A stretch of 64,000 nucleotides of DNA, from NCBI RefSeq assembly GCF_049478495.1, contig NZ_CP168083.1, positions 1,674,001 through 1,738,000 on the forward strand, read 5' to 3'. The stretch's first letter is position 1. Every line of letters begins with the position of its first letter. Source of the stretch: P36-A1 sp049478495. GTDB lineage: Bacteria; Bacillota_I; Bacilli_A; JAJDGJ01. The notes under the pieces were generated by a model that was not told where the DNA came from, did not search any database, and saw only the letters and a list, made by a program, of their open reading frames with translations. Positions 1-8,782 of this stretch are shown here, in pieces. The position numbers and the translations under genes are program-made.

Positions 1-2
1 TC

Positions 3-2021
3 ATAGTCCACAGAGAAAGAATTATTGATGATGCAATAAAAACATTTAAAAAAGTGCTTCCTTATAAAAGTTTGGGTAAATTTACAGGTACTCATAAAGA
101 AGATGCTGAATATATATTTTGCATGATCAATACAATTTCAAATGATGACCATCTTCATACATTTAATCGCGATGATTTTGATTACATTATTGTAGATGAA
201 GCACATAGAATTGGAGCACCTTCTTATCAAAAAGTTCTTAGCTACTTTAATCCAAAATTTTTATTGGGATTGACTGCTACTCCTGAAAGAAGTGATAATT
301 TTAATGTATACGAAGCATTTAACTATATCGTTGCGTATGAAATTAGATTAAAGGCAGCAATAGAAAATGAACTGATTGTCCCTTTTCATTACTTTGGCGT
401 GAGTGAAGTTCTTGTTGATGGTGAATTAGTAAAAGAAAATACAACAATTGATATTAAAGAGAAAGCAAAAAATATAATTGAAAAATCAGAACACTATGGT
501 TACAGCGGTGACAAAGTAAGAGCTTTAATATTTGTTGATTCAGTTAGTACTTCTAATAGTCTTGCAGATGAAATTAACTCAACTACAAAATACAATGCTA
601 TTTCTTTAAGCGGAAGTTCTACATCTGAACAACGAACAACTGCCATTGATAATTTAGCTAAAAAAATTGATGATGAAAAACATATTGATTATATTATTAC
701 AAGAGATATTTTTAATGAGGGCATTGATATACCAGTTGTTAATCAGGTCTTATTAGTAAGACCTACCGAGTCAACCATAGTATATATACAACAGTTAGGA
801 AGAGGTCTAAGAAAATGCGAGGGAAAAGACTATTTAGTTGTTCTAGATTTTATCGGTAATTATAAAAATAACTTTTTAATCCCAATTGCACTTAGTGGAA
901 ATAGTTCTTATGACAGAAATTTTATGAACATGTTTATAACTAACGGAACCGCAATGATGCCAGGGTGTTGTACTATTAATTTTGAAAAAATTGCAAGAAA
1001 ACAAATCTTAGATAAAATTGAATCAAGTAATTTTTCTATCTTTAGTAAAATCAAAGAGCAATATGATACACTAAAGTCTAAAATTGGAAGAGTTCCAATG
1101 ATGTATGATTTTTATATTGAAAATATGATGAGTCCTGAAAATTTAATTGGTGCAAGTAATACTAATAATTATTTTGAGTTATTGTCTCGTTTAGATAATA
1201 CATTAGATTCCACTTTAAATAATAATGAATTAGCTTTTTTAACACATCTAGACAAACAATACCTACCTTTTAAAAGAGTGCATGAAATTTTAATTATAAA
1301 GTATTTACTAGAAAGCCAAATAGATTTATTTACACTTAATAAGAAAATAGAATCATATTTACAAATAGACAATCAGCTAGAAAATACAAAAAATGCATTG
1401 ATGCATCTAAACAAAGAACTGTTTATAAGAACTACAGCTTTTGCAAAACAACCCCCAATTTTAATAAACAGCCAAATAAATCCTGAATTTAAAAATTTTT
1501 ACACTAATAATGAAGTATTTAAAAATCACATTAATGATTTTATGCAATTCAACTTAGAATATATCAAAGATAATTATAATCAAAAAAGTAAAGAAACAAT
1601 TTTATTAAATCATACTTATAGTAGAATAGAAACAATGTGGTTTTTAAACAAAGATTATCACAATGCTATGATAAAAGGCTACGAGAAGTTTGAAGACATG
1701 GTTGTAATTTTTATGAAAGCTGATAAGTCTAGTTTTAATAATGAATTTATTAGTAATCAGGAAGTTATTTATTACTCACAAAACAACAAAAAAATTGACT
1801 ATGAAAATGTTGAATCTAAAATGGCTTACAATAAAATAGACATGCATCTCCTAGTTAAAAAATCAACTAAAGCAAGTGATTATTATCTAGGTAAAGTTAA
1901 AACAATACACTTTAAAGAAACATTTACAGAAGAGAATAAACCAATAATTAAATATCATTTCCAATTGGATATTCCTATACCTCATGAATTATACTTATAT
2001 TTTACTAATGAGGAAGTATAA
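3..2021 (+). CDS. SF2 DEAD/DEAH-box helicase, 5' end outside window
   Basis: C-terminal 672 residues of a superfamily 2 helicase. The frame is already open at base 3, and the GTG at 54 is internal to it. Visible motifs are DEAH (VDEAHR, near base 205), TATPER (near 285) and the motif VI stretch QQLGRGLRK (near 800), so both RecA-like lobes are present except Walker A, which must lie upstream. The last 350 residues resemble the C-terminal DUF3427-type domain found in stand-alone phage-defence or restriction-type helicases; such proteins often start with a phospholipase-D-like nuclease domain. A strong terminator follows the stop. The neighbouring DUF3883 gene and decayed sequence suggest a defence island. 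The helicase assignment is firm; the defence role is inferred. Confidence 0.85.
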   Translation: MVHRERIIDDAIKTFKKVLPYKSLGKFTGTHKEDAEYIFCMINTISNDDHLHTFNRDDFDYIIVDEAHRIGAPSYQKVLSYFNPKFLLGLTATPERSDNFNVYEAFNYIVAYEIRLKAAIENELIVPFHYFGVSEVLVDGELVKENTTIDIKEKAKNIIEKSEHYGYSGDKVRALIFVDSVSTSNSLADEINSTTKYNAISLSGSSTSEQRTTAIDNLAKKIDDEKHIDYIITRDIFNEGIDIPVVNQVLLVRPTESTIVYIQQLGRGLRKCEGKDYLVVLDFIGNYKNNFLIPIALSGNSSYDRNFMNMFITNGTAMMPGCCTINFEKIARKQILDKIESSNFSIFSKIKEQYDTLKSKIGRVPMMYDFYIENMMSPENLIGASNTNNYFELLSRLDNTLDSTLNNNELAFLTHLDKQYLPFKRVHEILIIKYLLESQIDLFTLNKKIESYLQIDNQLENTKNALMHLNKELFIRTTAFAKQPPILINSQINPEFKNFYTNNEVFKNHINDFMQFNLEYIKDNYNQKSKETILLNHTYSRIETMWFLNKDYHNAMIKGYEKFEDMVVIFMKADKSSFNNEFISNQEVIYYSQNNKKIDYENVESKMAYNKIDMHLLVKKSTKASDYYLGKVKTIHFKETFTEENKPIIKYHFQLDIPIPHELYLYFTNEEV

Positions 2022-2029
2022 ATTTAATC

Positions 2030-2069
2030 AAAAAAGCTTTGTACAAAAAAAATTGTATAAAGCTTTTTT
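2030..2069 (+). terminator. Intrinsic terminator after helicase gene
   Basis: Stem AAAAAGCTTTGTACAA pairs with TTGTATAAAGCTTTTT (a one-mismatch inverted repeat) and ends in a T run, 10 bases after the helicase stop. Confidence 0.85.
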
Positions 2070-2109
2070 AATATTCCGTATAATTGAAATTTTCTTATTT
2101 ACTCATATC

Positions 2110-2760
2110 CTACCTTTTTATCTGATAAGATTTTGCATAAATAATTAAAAGTTCATAATAAATATTCAAGTAAAAGGTTTTTTGGCGTTTTCTTCGCTTT
2201 CAGTCCTCTAACGTCTTAAATTTAATCAGCTTCTTCAAATATTTATCAATCACACGTTGAGCTGTTTCAAACATATCCGAATTAACAATCTCTAAATAAA
2301 CCGAAGATACGATCTATACAGAATCTCTCAGCATACATTTCATTACTGATGAATACTAATTTATATTAGTCGCTTTTCCTGTGAACACTAAAGGTGTACC
2401 TGCTAGAGTATACCTTAATGAACTCAGAAACATGCAGTCTTTCAGCATCATCAATCATAATTATTAATTTTGATATTGAGAACCCCTATGGAATTGCATT
2501 TTCATTCTGGTAACCTCTCTTTCAAATCAAATCCATACAATATCTTAAACTCATTAAAGACGAGGAAAATTCATATAAGATTTAGGAAATAACTTTGCAA
2601 TAACGAAAGAAGTTAAGCCGCTAATGTTTGTCTAAATTTTAAAGAACAAGTCTCTTTGTTGAAAAATCATTTGCTATTGATGCAAAATACATATAACATC
2701 TATCTTCTTGAAATATAAAGAAAATGAATCAAAAATAGTCTCACATTAAGCTTTGTGAAG
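2110..2760 (-). pseudogene. Decayed coding sequence (unidentified)
   Basis: No intact gene is present. The minus strand shows a string of short protein-like segments in shifting frames, each broken by stops. Examples are a segment ending KYLKKLIKFKTLED followed by a stop, one reading DAERLHVSEFIKVYSSRY, one reading EDRCYMYFASIANDF, and one reading AKLFPKSYMNFPRL. Codon use and GC content look more like the adjacent DUF3883 gene than like the AT-rich core. I could not identify the parent family. The segment lies downstream of the DUF3883 gene on the same strand and may be a lost partner gene. Confidence 0.4.
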
Positions 2761-2786
2761 CTGTTTTCGGCTTAAACGCTGTTAAT

Positions 2787-3824
2787 CTATTTTTGATAAA
2801 TTTTGTAAGTGCTCGGATCCATAATAAAATTTTTTTCGGTAACTGGTCCATCATAAATTTTAATTTTAACCTCTTTTAATTTCACATCAAGATCGTGAAC
2901 AAAATAGATTTTATACGGTTCGGCCTCTTGAGAAACTTTAATTTCGTTAGCAGTCATTACAAATCCGTCAGAGTATTTTGCTTTTGATGTTTTCACTTCA
3001 ATACGAATAACATTATTTGCCTGGTCAAATGCACGAATATCATAACCAAGACCATCTCCTTCTTTTTTTGAGGCATGCACAGGTTGGACCAAATCATTTA
3101 TTACTGCTTCTTGTAAAAGAAGATCAAATACGATCTCTTCACCAAGAACACCTAATTTTTGTTTAGACTTGTTTACACGGTCCCAATCAGTATTACGCCC
3201 TATGAATTTTTGTTTTCTTGGAGTATTTGGACGATTTGGTCCAACCTCATCTATGAGTACAGTAAAACCTTTTGTACTTTCTTGTTCAAATTTTTTAACT
3301 TCATCATCTGTAATTTCTGATTCGGATTGCGCTGACTTTGTGTCATCAATTGGAACAAGATGTTGATTTTCGATAAGTGCTACAAAATCCTCATAGATAA
3401 TTTCATTCATTCCGGATTGGTCCCAAAAGTTGACCCAAGAGTTTGGTTTTTTACGTTTTTTCTTATTTGGTGTCTTCCAATTGAAGTTTTCGATAAAAGA
3501 ATCGCCTTTACAGATAGTAGGTTCAATTTTAAAGGCATGTGTAATTTCAGCCGTAACATTTCCACTCTCATCAGGTCCAGAAATACTATTAACATAACCT
3601 CCTCCGTAAATTTCCCACTTTCCGCCTTTACTAATCCTAGCTGGATGACGATTCAGCACGACTGCACCTACTTTCAATTTTCCATATCGCCGAATTTTCC
3701 AGCCATAACTTTTATCGCCATCAGAATATTTCAATTTTTCTTCATCTGTTGTTTTACCATGATCCAAAATAAAAGCTTTTTGATTTTCAGTTGCCTCAGG
3801 TAAAAAATCTTTGTAATTAAACAT
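2787..3824 (-). CDS. DUF3883 (PD-(D/E)xK-like) domain protein, putative restriction/defence nuclease
   Basis: 345 residues. The C-terminal third, from about residue 215, has the DUF3883 signature: LGEEIVFDLL, then GDGLGYDIRAFD, then IRIEVKTSK, then VTANEIKVS. The Asp of GYD and the E-V-K triad fit a PD-(D/E)xK nuclease core. DUF3883 occurs in helicase-linked and modification-dependent restriction systems. Residues 1-160 form a separate domain rich in Gly, Trp and Lys that I do not recognise; it could read modified DNA. The RBS GAGGGAGG lies just before the ATG. A 40-bp palindrome sits directly upstream. Base composition is visibly less AT-rich than the flanks, suggesting acquisition by transfer. 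The nuclease role is inferred from family only. Confidence 0.7.
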   Translation of the reverse strand: MFNYKDFLPEATENQKAFILDHGKTTDEEKLKYSDGDKSYGWKIRRYGKLKVGAVVLNRHPARISKGGKWEIYGGGYVNSISGPDESGNVTAEITHAFKIEPTICKGDSFIENFNWKTPNKKKRKKPNSWVNFWDQSGMNEIIYEDFVALIENQHLVPIDDTKSAQSESEITDDEVKKFEQESTKGFTVLIDEVGPNRPNTPRKQKFIGRNTDWDRVNKSKQKLGVLGEEIVFDLLLQEAVINDLVQPVHASKKEGDGLGYDIRAFDQANNVIRIEVKTSKAKYSDGFVMTANEIKVSQEAEPYKIYFVHDLDVKLKEVKIKIYDGPVTEKNFIMDPSTYKIYQK

Positions 3825-3840
3825 ATTGCTACCTCCCTCT

Positions 3841-3880
3841 ATTGTTTAATCAGAATATTTATTAATTCTGATTGAACAAT
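3841..3880. promoter_or_regulatory. Long inverted repeat upstream of DUF3883 gene
   Basis: Arms ATTGTTTAATCAGAAT (3841-3856) and ATTCTGATTGAACAAT (3865-3880) match at 15 of 16 pairs around an 8-base AT loop. It lies 17-56 bases upstream of the start codon, next to the RBS, where it could be an operator or a 5'UTR hairpin. There is no T run, so it is not a simple terminator. Confidence 0.55.
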
Positions 3881-4199
3881 AACACGAATTGTTTTTTAAG
3901 TCACACGCATAACATTTTTTTCTGATTATTTCTAAAAAATTAAAATATAATTAGTAGTTTCAGTTTTAGCAGAGTTCCTAATAACAGTGCAATACTTGAT
4001 TTGATATCTCGCCCATACCTAACCATCCACAATTGTCATTTATATAAATTTCAAATTATTATTTCTTAATTGTATACGTTTAAATTCTCAGCCTTTCTTA
4101 AAATCGTTGTACATGTCACTATATCAAAATTATCTCTTTTTTTCTAATTTGGTCATAATTGTAATAGCTAATGTGATATTTATAGTCCACATTCATCAT

Positions 4200-4316
4200 T
4201 TATTGTAATGTTCTACCTAATGAATTTTTTAACTCTTTAATAATATCATTTGATGATTTTACATCATATTCATTTATAATATATTTTGCAATATCTTTAT
4301 TAATTGTAATAAAAAT
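4200..4316 (-). pseudogene. IS256 (mutator)-type transposase N-terminal remnant
   Basis: A minus-strand frame ending at a stop at 4200-4202 reads, in parts, INKDIAKYIINEYDVKSS and NDIIKELKNSLGRTLQ. This matches the usual N-terminus of IS256/mutator transposases (a helix, then 'DI..ALKDL.G.T.Q'). It has no start codon, and everything after this point is lost, so it is a short scar of an old insertion. Confidence 0.5.
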
Positions 4317-4319
4317 CCT

Positions 4320-4842
4320 TCAAAGCAGTTTGGTTAATCTTACATTCGGAGTATAGTTTACATATATTGATAAAAGCTATGCAAAAATAAATGCAAACTT
4401 ACATTGTTGTATATTAATTCAATTCCTCAACTTCTAAATCAAATAGAGAATCGATTAGAAACTATAATTTAACAATTTACAAAATAATGAGTTCTTTTAA
4501 TAAATGTAATATGGTATTTTCCAATTGAAAAAGAAGATTAAAAAATTTTTCAACTGGTCTATATAAGATATGAAAGGAAAGTATAATGTTCAATACAAAT
4601 ATCTAAGTTGACAAAAGGAATAAGTAGTTAACCATACAGTTTTAGCTGCTAATAATAATTATATTTTGATAATATATATAACTTAAATATATTACTTATG
4701 TCAATGTAATGTATATATAACACCTCTGTTACATTGTAATTGAACATAAGCACTTAGTGGATATTTTTTAAACTAATGATTGATATATTTTCTATTGTAA
4801 TTATTGTATACTAGAATTAATTTTACAAAGGAGGAAATAAAG
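4320..4842. other. Intergenic, no gene seen
   Basis: About 520 bases of AT-rich sequence with stops in all frames. It must hold the promoter for the small ORF at 4843; no clear -35/-10 pair was found with confidence. Confidence 0.5.
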
Positions 4843-4950
4843 TTGAATATTAAAATACTTGATTATCTATTTAAACAGCTTAAGAAGATTGATTTTATTA
4901 GAATATACAAATGTATATTTAATAAAGATAATATTAAAAAGGGGGATTGA
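4843..4950 (+). CDS. Small 35-residue leader ORF
   Basis: TTG start behind a very strong RBS (AAAGGAGG, 8 bases upstream). The peptide begins MNIKILDYLFKQLKK and ends NIKKGD, so it is basic and partly amphipathic. The stop codon ends one base before the ATG of the next gene, whose own RBS (GGGGG) lies inside this ORF's last codons. This arrangement suggests translational coupling. No family is recognised. It could be a leader peptide or a small functional peptide. Confidence 0.5.
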   Translation: MNIKILDYLFKQLKKIDFIRIYKCIFNKDNIKKGD

Positions 4951-4951
4951 A

Positions 4952-5326
4952 ATGAGAAAAGGATCTTTAGATCAATATATTAGTAATATTGATGTTATTA
5001 GTAATGTTTTAGCAGGTTGGTTTGCATGTACTAGACAGCTTAACAATTTAACATTACACGATGTCGCTAAAGTATTAGCAATAGTTCCGCAAACTGTCAG
5101 TAACTGGGAAAGTGGCAAAGGTTTTCCAGACATTGATTTATTTATGAATTACTGCAAAGTAGTTAAAGTTGATACTAATTCTTATAACTTTTTGACTTTA
5201 GAATACTTTGCAGAAAGAGAGGAAGCTACTAGAAAAAAGTTGATAATGGACCTCATAGAATTGTTGATGATGGACCACCAAGATTTACTAGACAACTTAG
5301 ACATCTGCGAGAAAACTTATTTATAA
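4952..5326 (+). CDS. XRE-family HTH regulator, probably frameshifted
   Basis: 124 residues from an ATG behind a GGGGG RBS; in-frame codons further upstream exist, but no RBS supports a longer protein. Residues 28-75 form an XRE-type helix-turn-helix (LTLHDVAKVL, then PQTVSNWESGK, a typical recognition helix followed by the Trp-Glu-x-Gly-Lys motif). After about residue 94 the frame becomes a short tail that ends at 5326. A second HTH continues in the next frame (see 5233-5472), so the ancestral protein probably had two HTH domains. The first HTH is intact and could still bind DNA. It follows a coupled small ORF. Confidence 0.65.
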   Translation: MRKGSLDQYISNIDVISNVLAGWFACTRQLNNLTLHDVAKVLAIVPQTVSNWESGKGFPDIDLFMNYCKVVKVDTNSYNFLTLEYFAEREEATRKKLIMDLIELLMMDHQDLLDNLDICEKTYL

Positions 5327-5472
5327 ATAAATATGATTTGGCTAATACTTTCAGTGTTAGTGTCCAAACTATTTATTATTGGGAAAAGAATAAGAGAACT
5401 CCAAAATTGCTACATCAAATTCAAATTAATGAGTTATTTTTAAAAATGATAGACTTAAAAAGGGTATTTTAG
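5233..5472 (+). pseudogene. Second XRE-type HTH in shifted frame (C-terminal half of the regulator)
   Basis: This frame is open from 5233 to the TAG at 5470-5472 and overlaps the end of the regulator above. It reads in parts TRQLRHLRENLFINKYDLAN and VQTIYYWEKNKRTP, a clear HTH with the Trp-Glu-Lys-Asn-Lys-Arg-x-Pro motif. It has no plausible start codon or RBS. A frameshift between about 5233 and 5290 would join it to the first HTH. The junction lies in an imperfect 24-base tandem duplication (GTTGATAATGGACC and GTTGATGATGGACC), a likely slippage site. Decay, an assembly error or programmed shifting are all possible. Confidence 0.55.
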
Positions 5473-5474
5473 CT

Positions 5475-5511
5475 AAAACTACATGACTAAGAATTATGGT
5501 CATGTAGTTTT
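5475..5511. terminator. Bidirectional terminator
   Basis: AAAACTACATGAC and GTCATGTAGTTTT form a perfect 13-bp stem between convergent genes; A and T tracts on the two sides serve both strands. Confidence 0.85.
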
Positions 5512-5516
5512 ATTAT

Positions 5517-6056
5517 TTATATTGTTATGTAGTAATAATCATTAAGAGGTTTGAATTCAGTATCCACATTAGTTAATAAGTAATTATAGTACTGATTATT
5601 TATACTTTGATTTTTGGCTTTATTTGCAAGTTCTAAAATAACGTTATTTAAATTTATTTGTAGTTCTTTTTCTAATTCTTGTACAATATCATTTTTTTTA
5701 TTATCATAAAATATAATATTTAAGATATCATGATATTTTACTCCTATATTCTGTTCATTAAATAATAAACTATCCTTGATAAGCTTGATATTAGATGTGT
5801 CATTACTAATATATATAACTTGAATTAGAAAAATAAGCTTTTCTTTTTTTCTTACTATTTCTAGTTCTATCTGATTTTCCTTTATCTTTATATTTTTAAG
5901 AATATCATATTCATTACTTACATCTTGATTAGATACCATATTTGCTTTGATTAGTGCACTTATTTGTTCTATTAGATGTTTTTTATTTTTAATTAGTATT
6001 TTATTGATCTTGATATAGTTGAAAAAGATATCAATTAACAAGTCTAAATTTAACAT
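5517..6056 (-). CDS. Hypothetical protein
   Basis: 179 residues, rich in Ile, Asn and Lys, with no signal peptide or clear membrane span. Secondary structure appears mixed: an N-terminal helical part (LLIDIFFNYIKINKIL), then alternating charged and hydrophobic stretches around 60-90, and a helical part near 130-150 (VQELEKELQINL). The RBS GGAGATAAC precedes the ATG. It is transcribed alone towards the shared terminator at 5475-5511. No family is recognised. Confidence 0.6.
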   Translation of the reverse strand: MLNLDLLIDIFFNYIKINKILIKNKKHLIEQISALIKANMVSNQDVSNEYDILKNIKIKENQIELEIVRKKEKLIFLIQVIYISNDTSNIKLIKDSLLFNEQNIGVKYHDILNIIFYDNKKNDIVQELEKELQINLNNVILELANKAKNQSINNQYYNYLLTNVDTEFKPLNDYYYITI

Positions 6057-6126
6057 AGTTATCTCCTCTATTCATATTAGTATTATTATATACAATTTTA
6101 CTTATATATTCATTATATTTATGCAT

Positions 6127-6155
6127 TTAAAAACCAGCAAAAGAATTGCTGGTTG
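6127..6155 (-). terminator. Terminator of glycerate operon
   Basis: AACCAGCA and TTGCTGGTT stem; on the minus strand it is followed by TTTTTAAA, about 35 bases after the permease stop. Confidence 0.75.
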
Positions 6156-6187
6156 AATAGTATGTTTTATAATAATATAATTTGAGA

Positions 6188-7453
6188 TTACATTCCTACT
6201 AAGTAAAGAATAACTGCTACAATTGTACTTGTTAAACCTACTAATGCTTCATAAGGAATTAATTTCATTCTTTCTTTGATACTTTGACCTACTGAACCAC
6301 CAGTTGCATGGAAGAATGATCCATGAGGTAATGAGTCAAGTACAGTAGCACCAGTGTGAATCATTGCTCCTGAACTTAATGGTGGAATTCCAGCACTAGT
6401 TAATGTTGAAGCGAATGTTTGTGATGCAATTGTAGAACCTGCAGTTGTTGAAGCTGCTGCAGCTCCCATTAAGATACCTGATAGAGGTGCTAATAAGAAT
6501 GCTGGCATATGTAATACTTCAATAATTGAAATAACATCTGTTTGTAAAGCTGAAGCTTTGATTATTCCTGCAATTGTACCTGTACCAATTAATAATACTG
6601 ATACACCAACAACTTTAGATAATCCAAACTCCATGAATTCTCTTGTAAACTTAGCTTTACCGCAAGCAATTGTACACACAAATCCACCTAATGGCAATGC
6701 GATTAATGGATCAATTGTAATACCTGCAAATGGTCTTAAACTTAATAGTCCAATAACAACAATTGGTCCTATAATTGCTTGTAAGAATGAAGGTAATTTG
6801 CTATCTGGTTCTTTAGCTTCTAAATCTGCTTCAGTGATAGCTTCACCTTTTTTCTTAGTTAAGTATACACCAATTAATATAGTAACGATTAAAGCTGCGA
6901 TAGCTGGAATAATATTTTTCATCATTAATGATGTTAAATCTACTTGGAAAGCATCTGAAACTGCAATTGTGTTTGGATTTGGTGAAATAATATTCCCTGC
7001 TTTTCCTCCACCAATCATTGCTAATAAGATAGATGATTTGTTATATCCTGCTTTAGCACCAATAGATAAAGCAATTGGAGCAACTGTAATTACAGCGATA
7101 TCAATAAATACACCTACTGCACAAATGATCATTGTTGCAATAGCAATTGCTGGTATTGCACGGCTTTTACCTAATTTATCAACAATAGTTTCAGCGATTT
7201 TTTCAGCAGCACCAGTTTTGATTAATGTTCCTGCTAAAATACCTGATGTCATGATTCTTAATACTGAAGGCATCATGTCTTGTGCTCCAGAAACCATTGT
7301 GCTTACAGTAATTACTAAATCTGAACTACCGACTACACCACCAACTAATGCACCAATGATTAGTGAATAAGCTGGTTGTACTTTTTTAATAATTAAAATT
7401 ATAGATAACGCTAGTCCTATTAGCGCTCCTAATGTAGTAAATGCTACTTCCAT
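6188..7453 (-). CDS. GntP-family (gluconate/glycerate-type) permease
   Basis: 421 residues with about 12 hydrophobic segments. The family pattern includes GALVGG near the start, a central KAGNIISPNPNTIAVSDAFQ loop, and a late block rich in Ala/Ser/Thr/Gly (SGILMGAAAASTTAG). GntP proteins are proton-coupled sugar-acid importers. Its ATG overlaps the stop of the glycerate kinase gene (TAATG), so the two are translationally coupled, which points to glycerate or a related acid as the substrate. It lies in the inner membrane. The exact substrate is inferred from the neighbour. Confidence 0.85.
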   Translation of the reverse strand: MEVAFTTLGALIGLALSIILIIKKVQPAYSLIIGALVGGVVGSSDLVITVSTMVSGAQDMMPSVLRIMTSGILAGTLIKTGAAEKIAETIVDKLGKSRAIPAIAIATMIICAVGVFIDIAVITVAPIALSIGAKAGYNKSSILLAMIGGGKAGNIISPNPNTIAVSDAFQVDLTSLMMKNIIPAIAALIVTILIGVYLTKKKGEAITEADLEAKEPDSKLPSFLQAIIGPIVVIGLLSLRPFAGITIDPLIALPLGGFVCTIACGKAKFTREFMEFGLSKVVGVSVLLIGTGTIAGIIKASALQTDVISIIEVLHMPAFLLAPLSGILMGAAAASTTAGSTIASQTFASTLTSAGIPPLSSGAMIHTGATVLDSLPHGSFFHATGGSVGQSIKERMKLIPYEALVGLTSTIVAVILYLVGM

Positions 7454-8601
7454 TATTTAATATCCTCCTTTGTTTTCCATAAACGGAAAACTTGTTCTGC
7501 TGTATCAGCCATATTATTTTTTGCATTATCTTCTTGCATTGCTTCTTCTAATGTAACAATTCTTCTTAATATTGGAAAGAAAGCATCAATTCCATTATTA
7601 TTGTTTTCATTAGCATCTGCTGTTACACCACCTGCAAATGCAATAACAGGTTTATTATGTTTTTTTGCTAGTTTAGCAACACCAATAGGTGCTTTACCCA
7701 TTGCTGTTTGCCCATCCATCATACCTTCTCCAGTTATGACAATGTCGGCTTTTTCAATATATTCCTCTAATCTTGTTTCATCTAATACAATAGCAATACC
7801 AGATTGTAATTCAGCATTTGTAAATGTTTTAAATGCAAAACCTAATCCTCCAGCTGCTCCTGTACCTGGATAGTATGGATCTGCTTCTACAAACGTTTCT
7901 TTAGCTACATTTGCATAGTGTTCCATATCTTTATCAAGTTTTAAAACCATTTCAGGAGTTGCACCCTTTTGTGGTCCAAAAATATGACTTGATCCTAATT
8001 TTCCAAATAATGGATTAGTAACATCACATGCTACTCTGAATTGGCATTGAGCAAGTTCTTTAATTACATTATCTTTTTTTATTGTGTGTATTAATTCAAG
8101 ACCTTGTCCACCAAATGGTACTTCTTTACCATTAATATCTAAGAAATTATAACCTAGAGCTTGAAGCATTCCTACACCACCATCATTGGTAGCGCTCCCA
8201 CCTATTCCGACAATAAAGTGTCTACAACCTTTGTTTATTGCATCTACAATAAGTTGTCCTACACCATAAGTTGTCGTAACTAATGGATTTCTTTGCTCTT
8301 TTGTAACCATTGTAATTCCTGCAGCAGCAGACATCTCAATAATAGCAGTTTTACTACTAGGAATAATTCCATAAGCAGCTTTTACTTTATCACATAATGG
8401 TCCAGATACTTCAACTGTATGAAGTTCACCATTCATTCCTTGTACTAATGCTTCTACTGTACCTTCACCACCATCAGCAAGTGGTCTAATTTCAACATCT
8501 GCATTCTTATAAACACGTTTTATTCCTGTTGAGATTGCATTACCTGCTTCAACTGAACTTAACGATCCTTTAAAAGAATCTGTTGCAATAACTATATTCA
8601 T
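7453..8601 (-). CDS. glxK: Glycerate kinase (GlxK/GarK type)
   Basis: 382 residues, the usual length of class I (GlxK/GarK) glycerate kinases, which phosphorylate D-glycerate with ATP. It starts MNIVIATDSFKGSLSS, the standard N-terminus. Other family blocks are RPLADGGEGTVEAL near 45, GIGGSATNDGGVGML near 125, GAAGGLGFAF near 245 and TGEGMMDGQTAMGKAP near 290. The RBS AGAGGATG fits the ATG. It is the first gene of the operon with the permease and is divergent from cdaR; the sequence supports control by that regulator. Confidence 0.93.
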   Translation of the reverse strand: MNIVIATDSFKGSLSSVEAGNAISTGIKRVYKNADVEIRPLADGGEGTVEALVQGMNGELHTVEVSGPLCDKVKAAYGIIPSSKTAIIEMSAAAGITMVTKEQRNPLVTTTYGVGQLIVDAINKGCRHFIVGIGGSATNDGGVGMLQALGYNFLDINGKEVPFGGQGLELIHTIKKDNVIKELAQCQFRVACDVTNPLFGKLGSSHIFGPQKGATPEMVLKLDKDMEHYANVAKETFVEADPYYPGTGAAGGLGFAFKTFTNAELQSGIAIVLDETRLEEYIEKADIVITGEGMMDGQTAMGKAPIGVAKLAKKHNKPVIAFAGGVTADANENNNNGIDAFFPILRRIVTLEEAMQEDNAKNNMADTAEQVFRLWKTKEDIK

Positions 8602-8704
8602 AAATTACATCCTCTCATATGTTATAATCATACTATACCAAATTATTAGTTATTTATACAATGTTATACATGCTAGTATTATTTAATCTAATAGTATGAA
8701 AATT

Positions 8705-8750
8705 TGTTACATATACCAATAATTAAATTAATTAATAGTTATACGTAACA
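8705..8750. promoter_or_regulatory. Candidate CdaR operator between glxK and cdaR
   Basis: TGTTACATATA (8705-8715) and TATACGTAACA (8740-8750) form an inverted repeat with one mismatch, centres 35 bp apart. A related TGTTATACAT lies at about 8668. The position in the divergent promoter region suits an activator site; binding by CdaR is inferred. Confidence 0.5.
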
Positions 8751-8782
8751 ACCACTAATTAATACTTATAGGAGTGATCTAA

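Noticed and set aside
3360..3803. 147-residue plus-strand frame opposite the DUF3883 gene
   Set aside because: Shadow frame without RBS; the minus-strand product shows clear DUF3883 motifs.
6558..7370. 270-residue open frame on the plus strand opposite the GntP-type permease
   Set aside because: Low-complexity Ile/Ala/Pro shadow of the hydrophobic permease codons; no RBS, and the minus-strand gene matches a known family.
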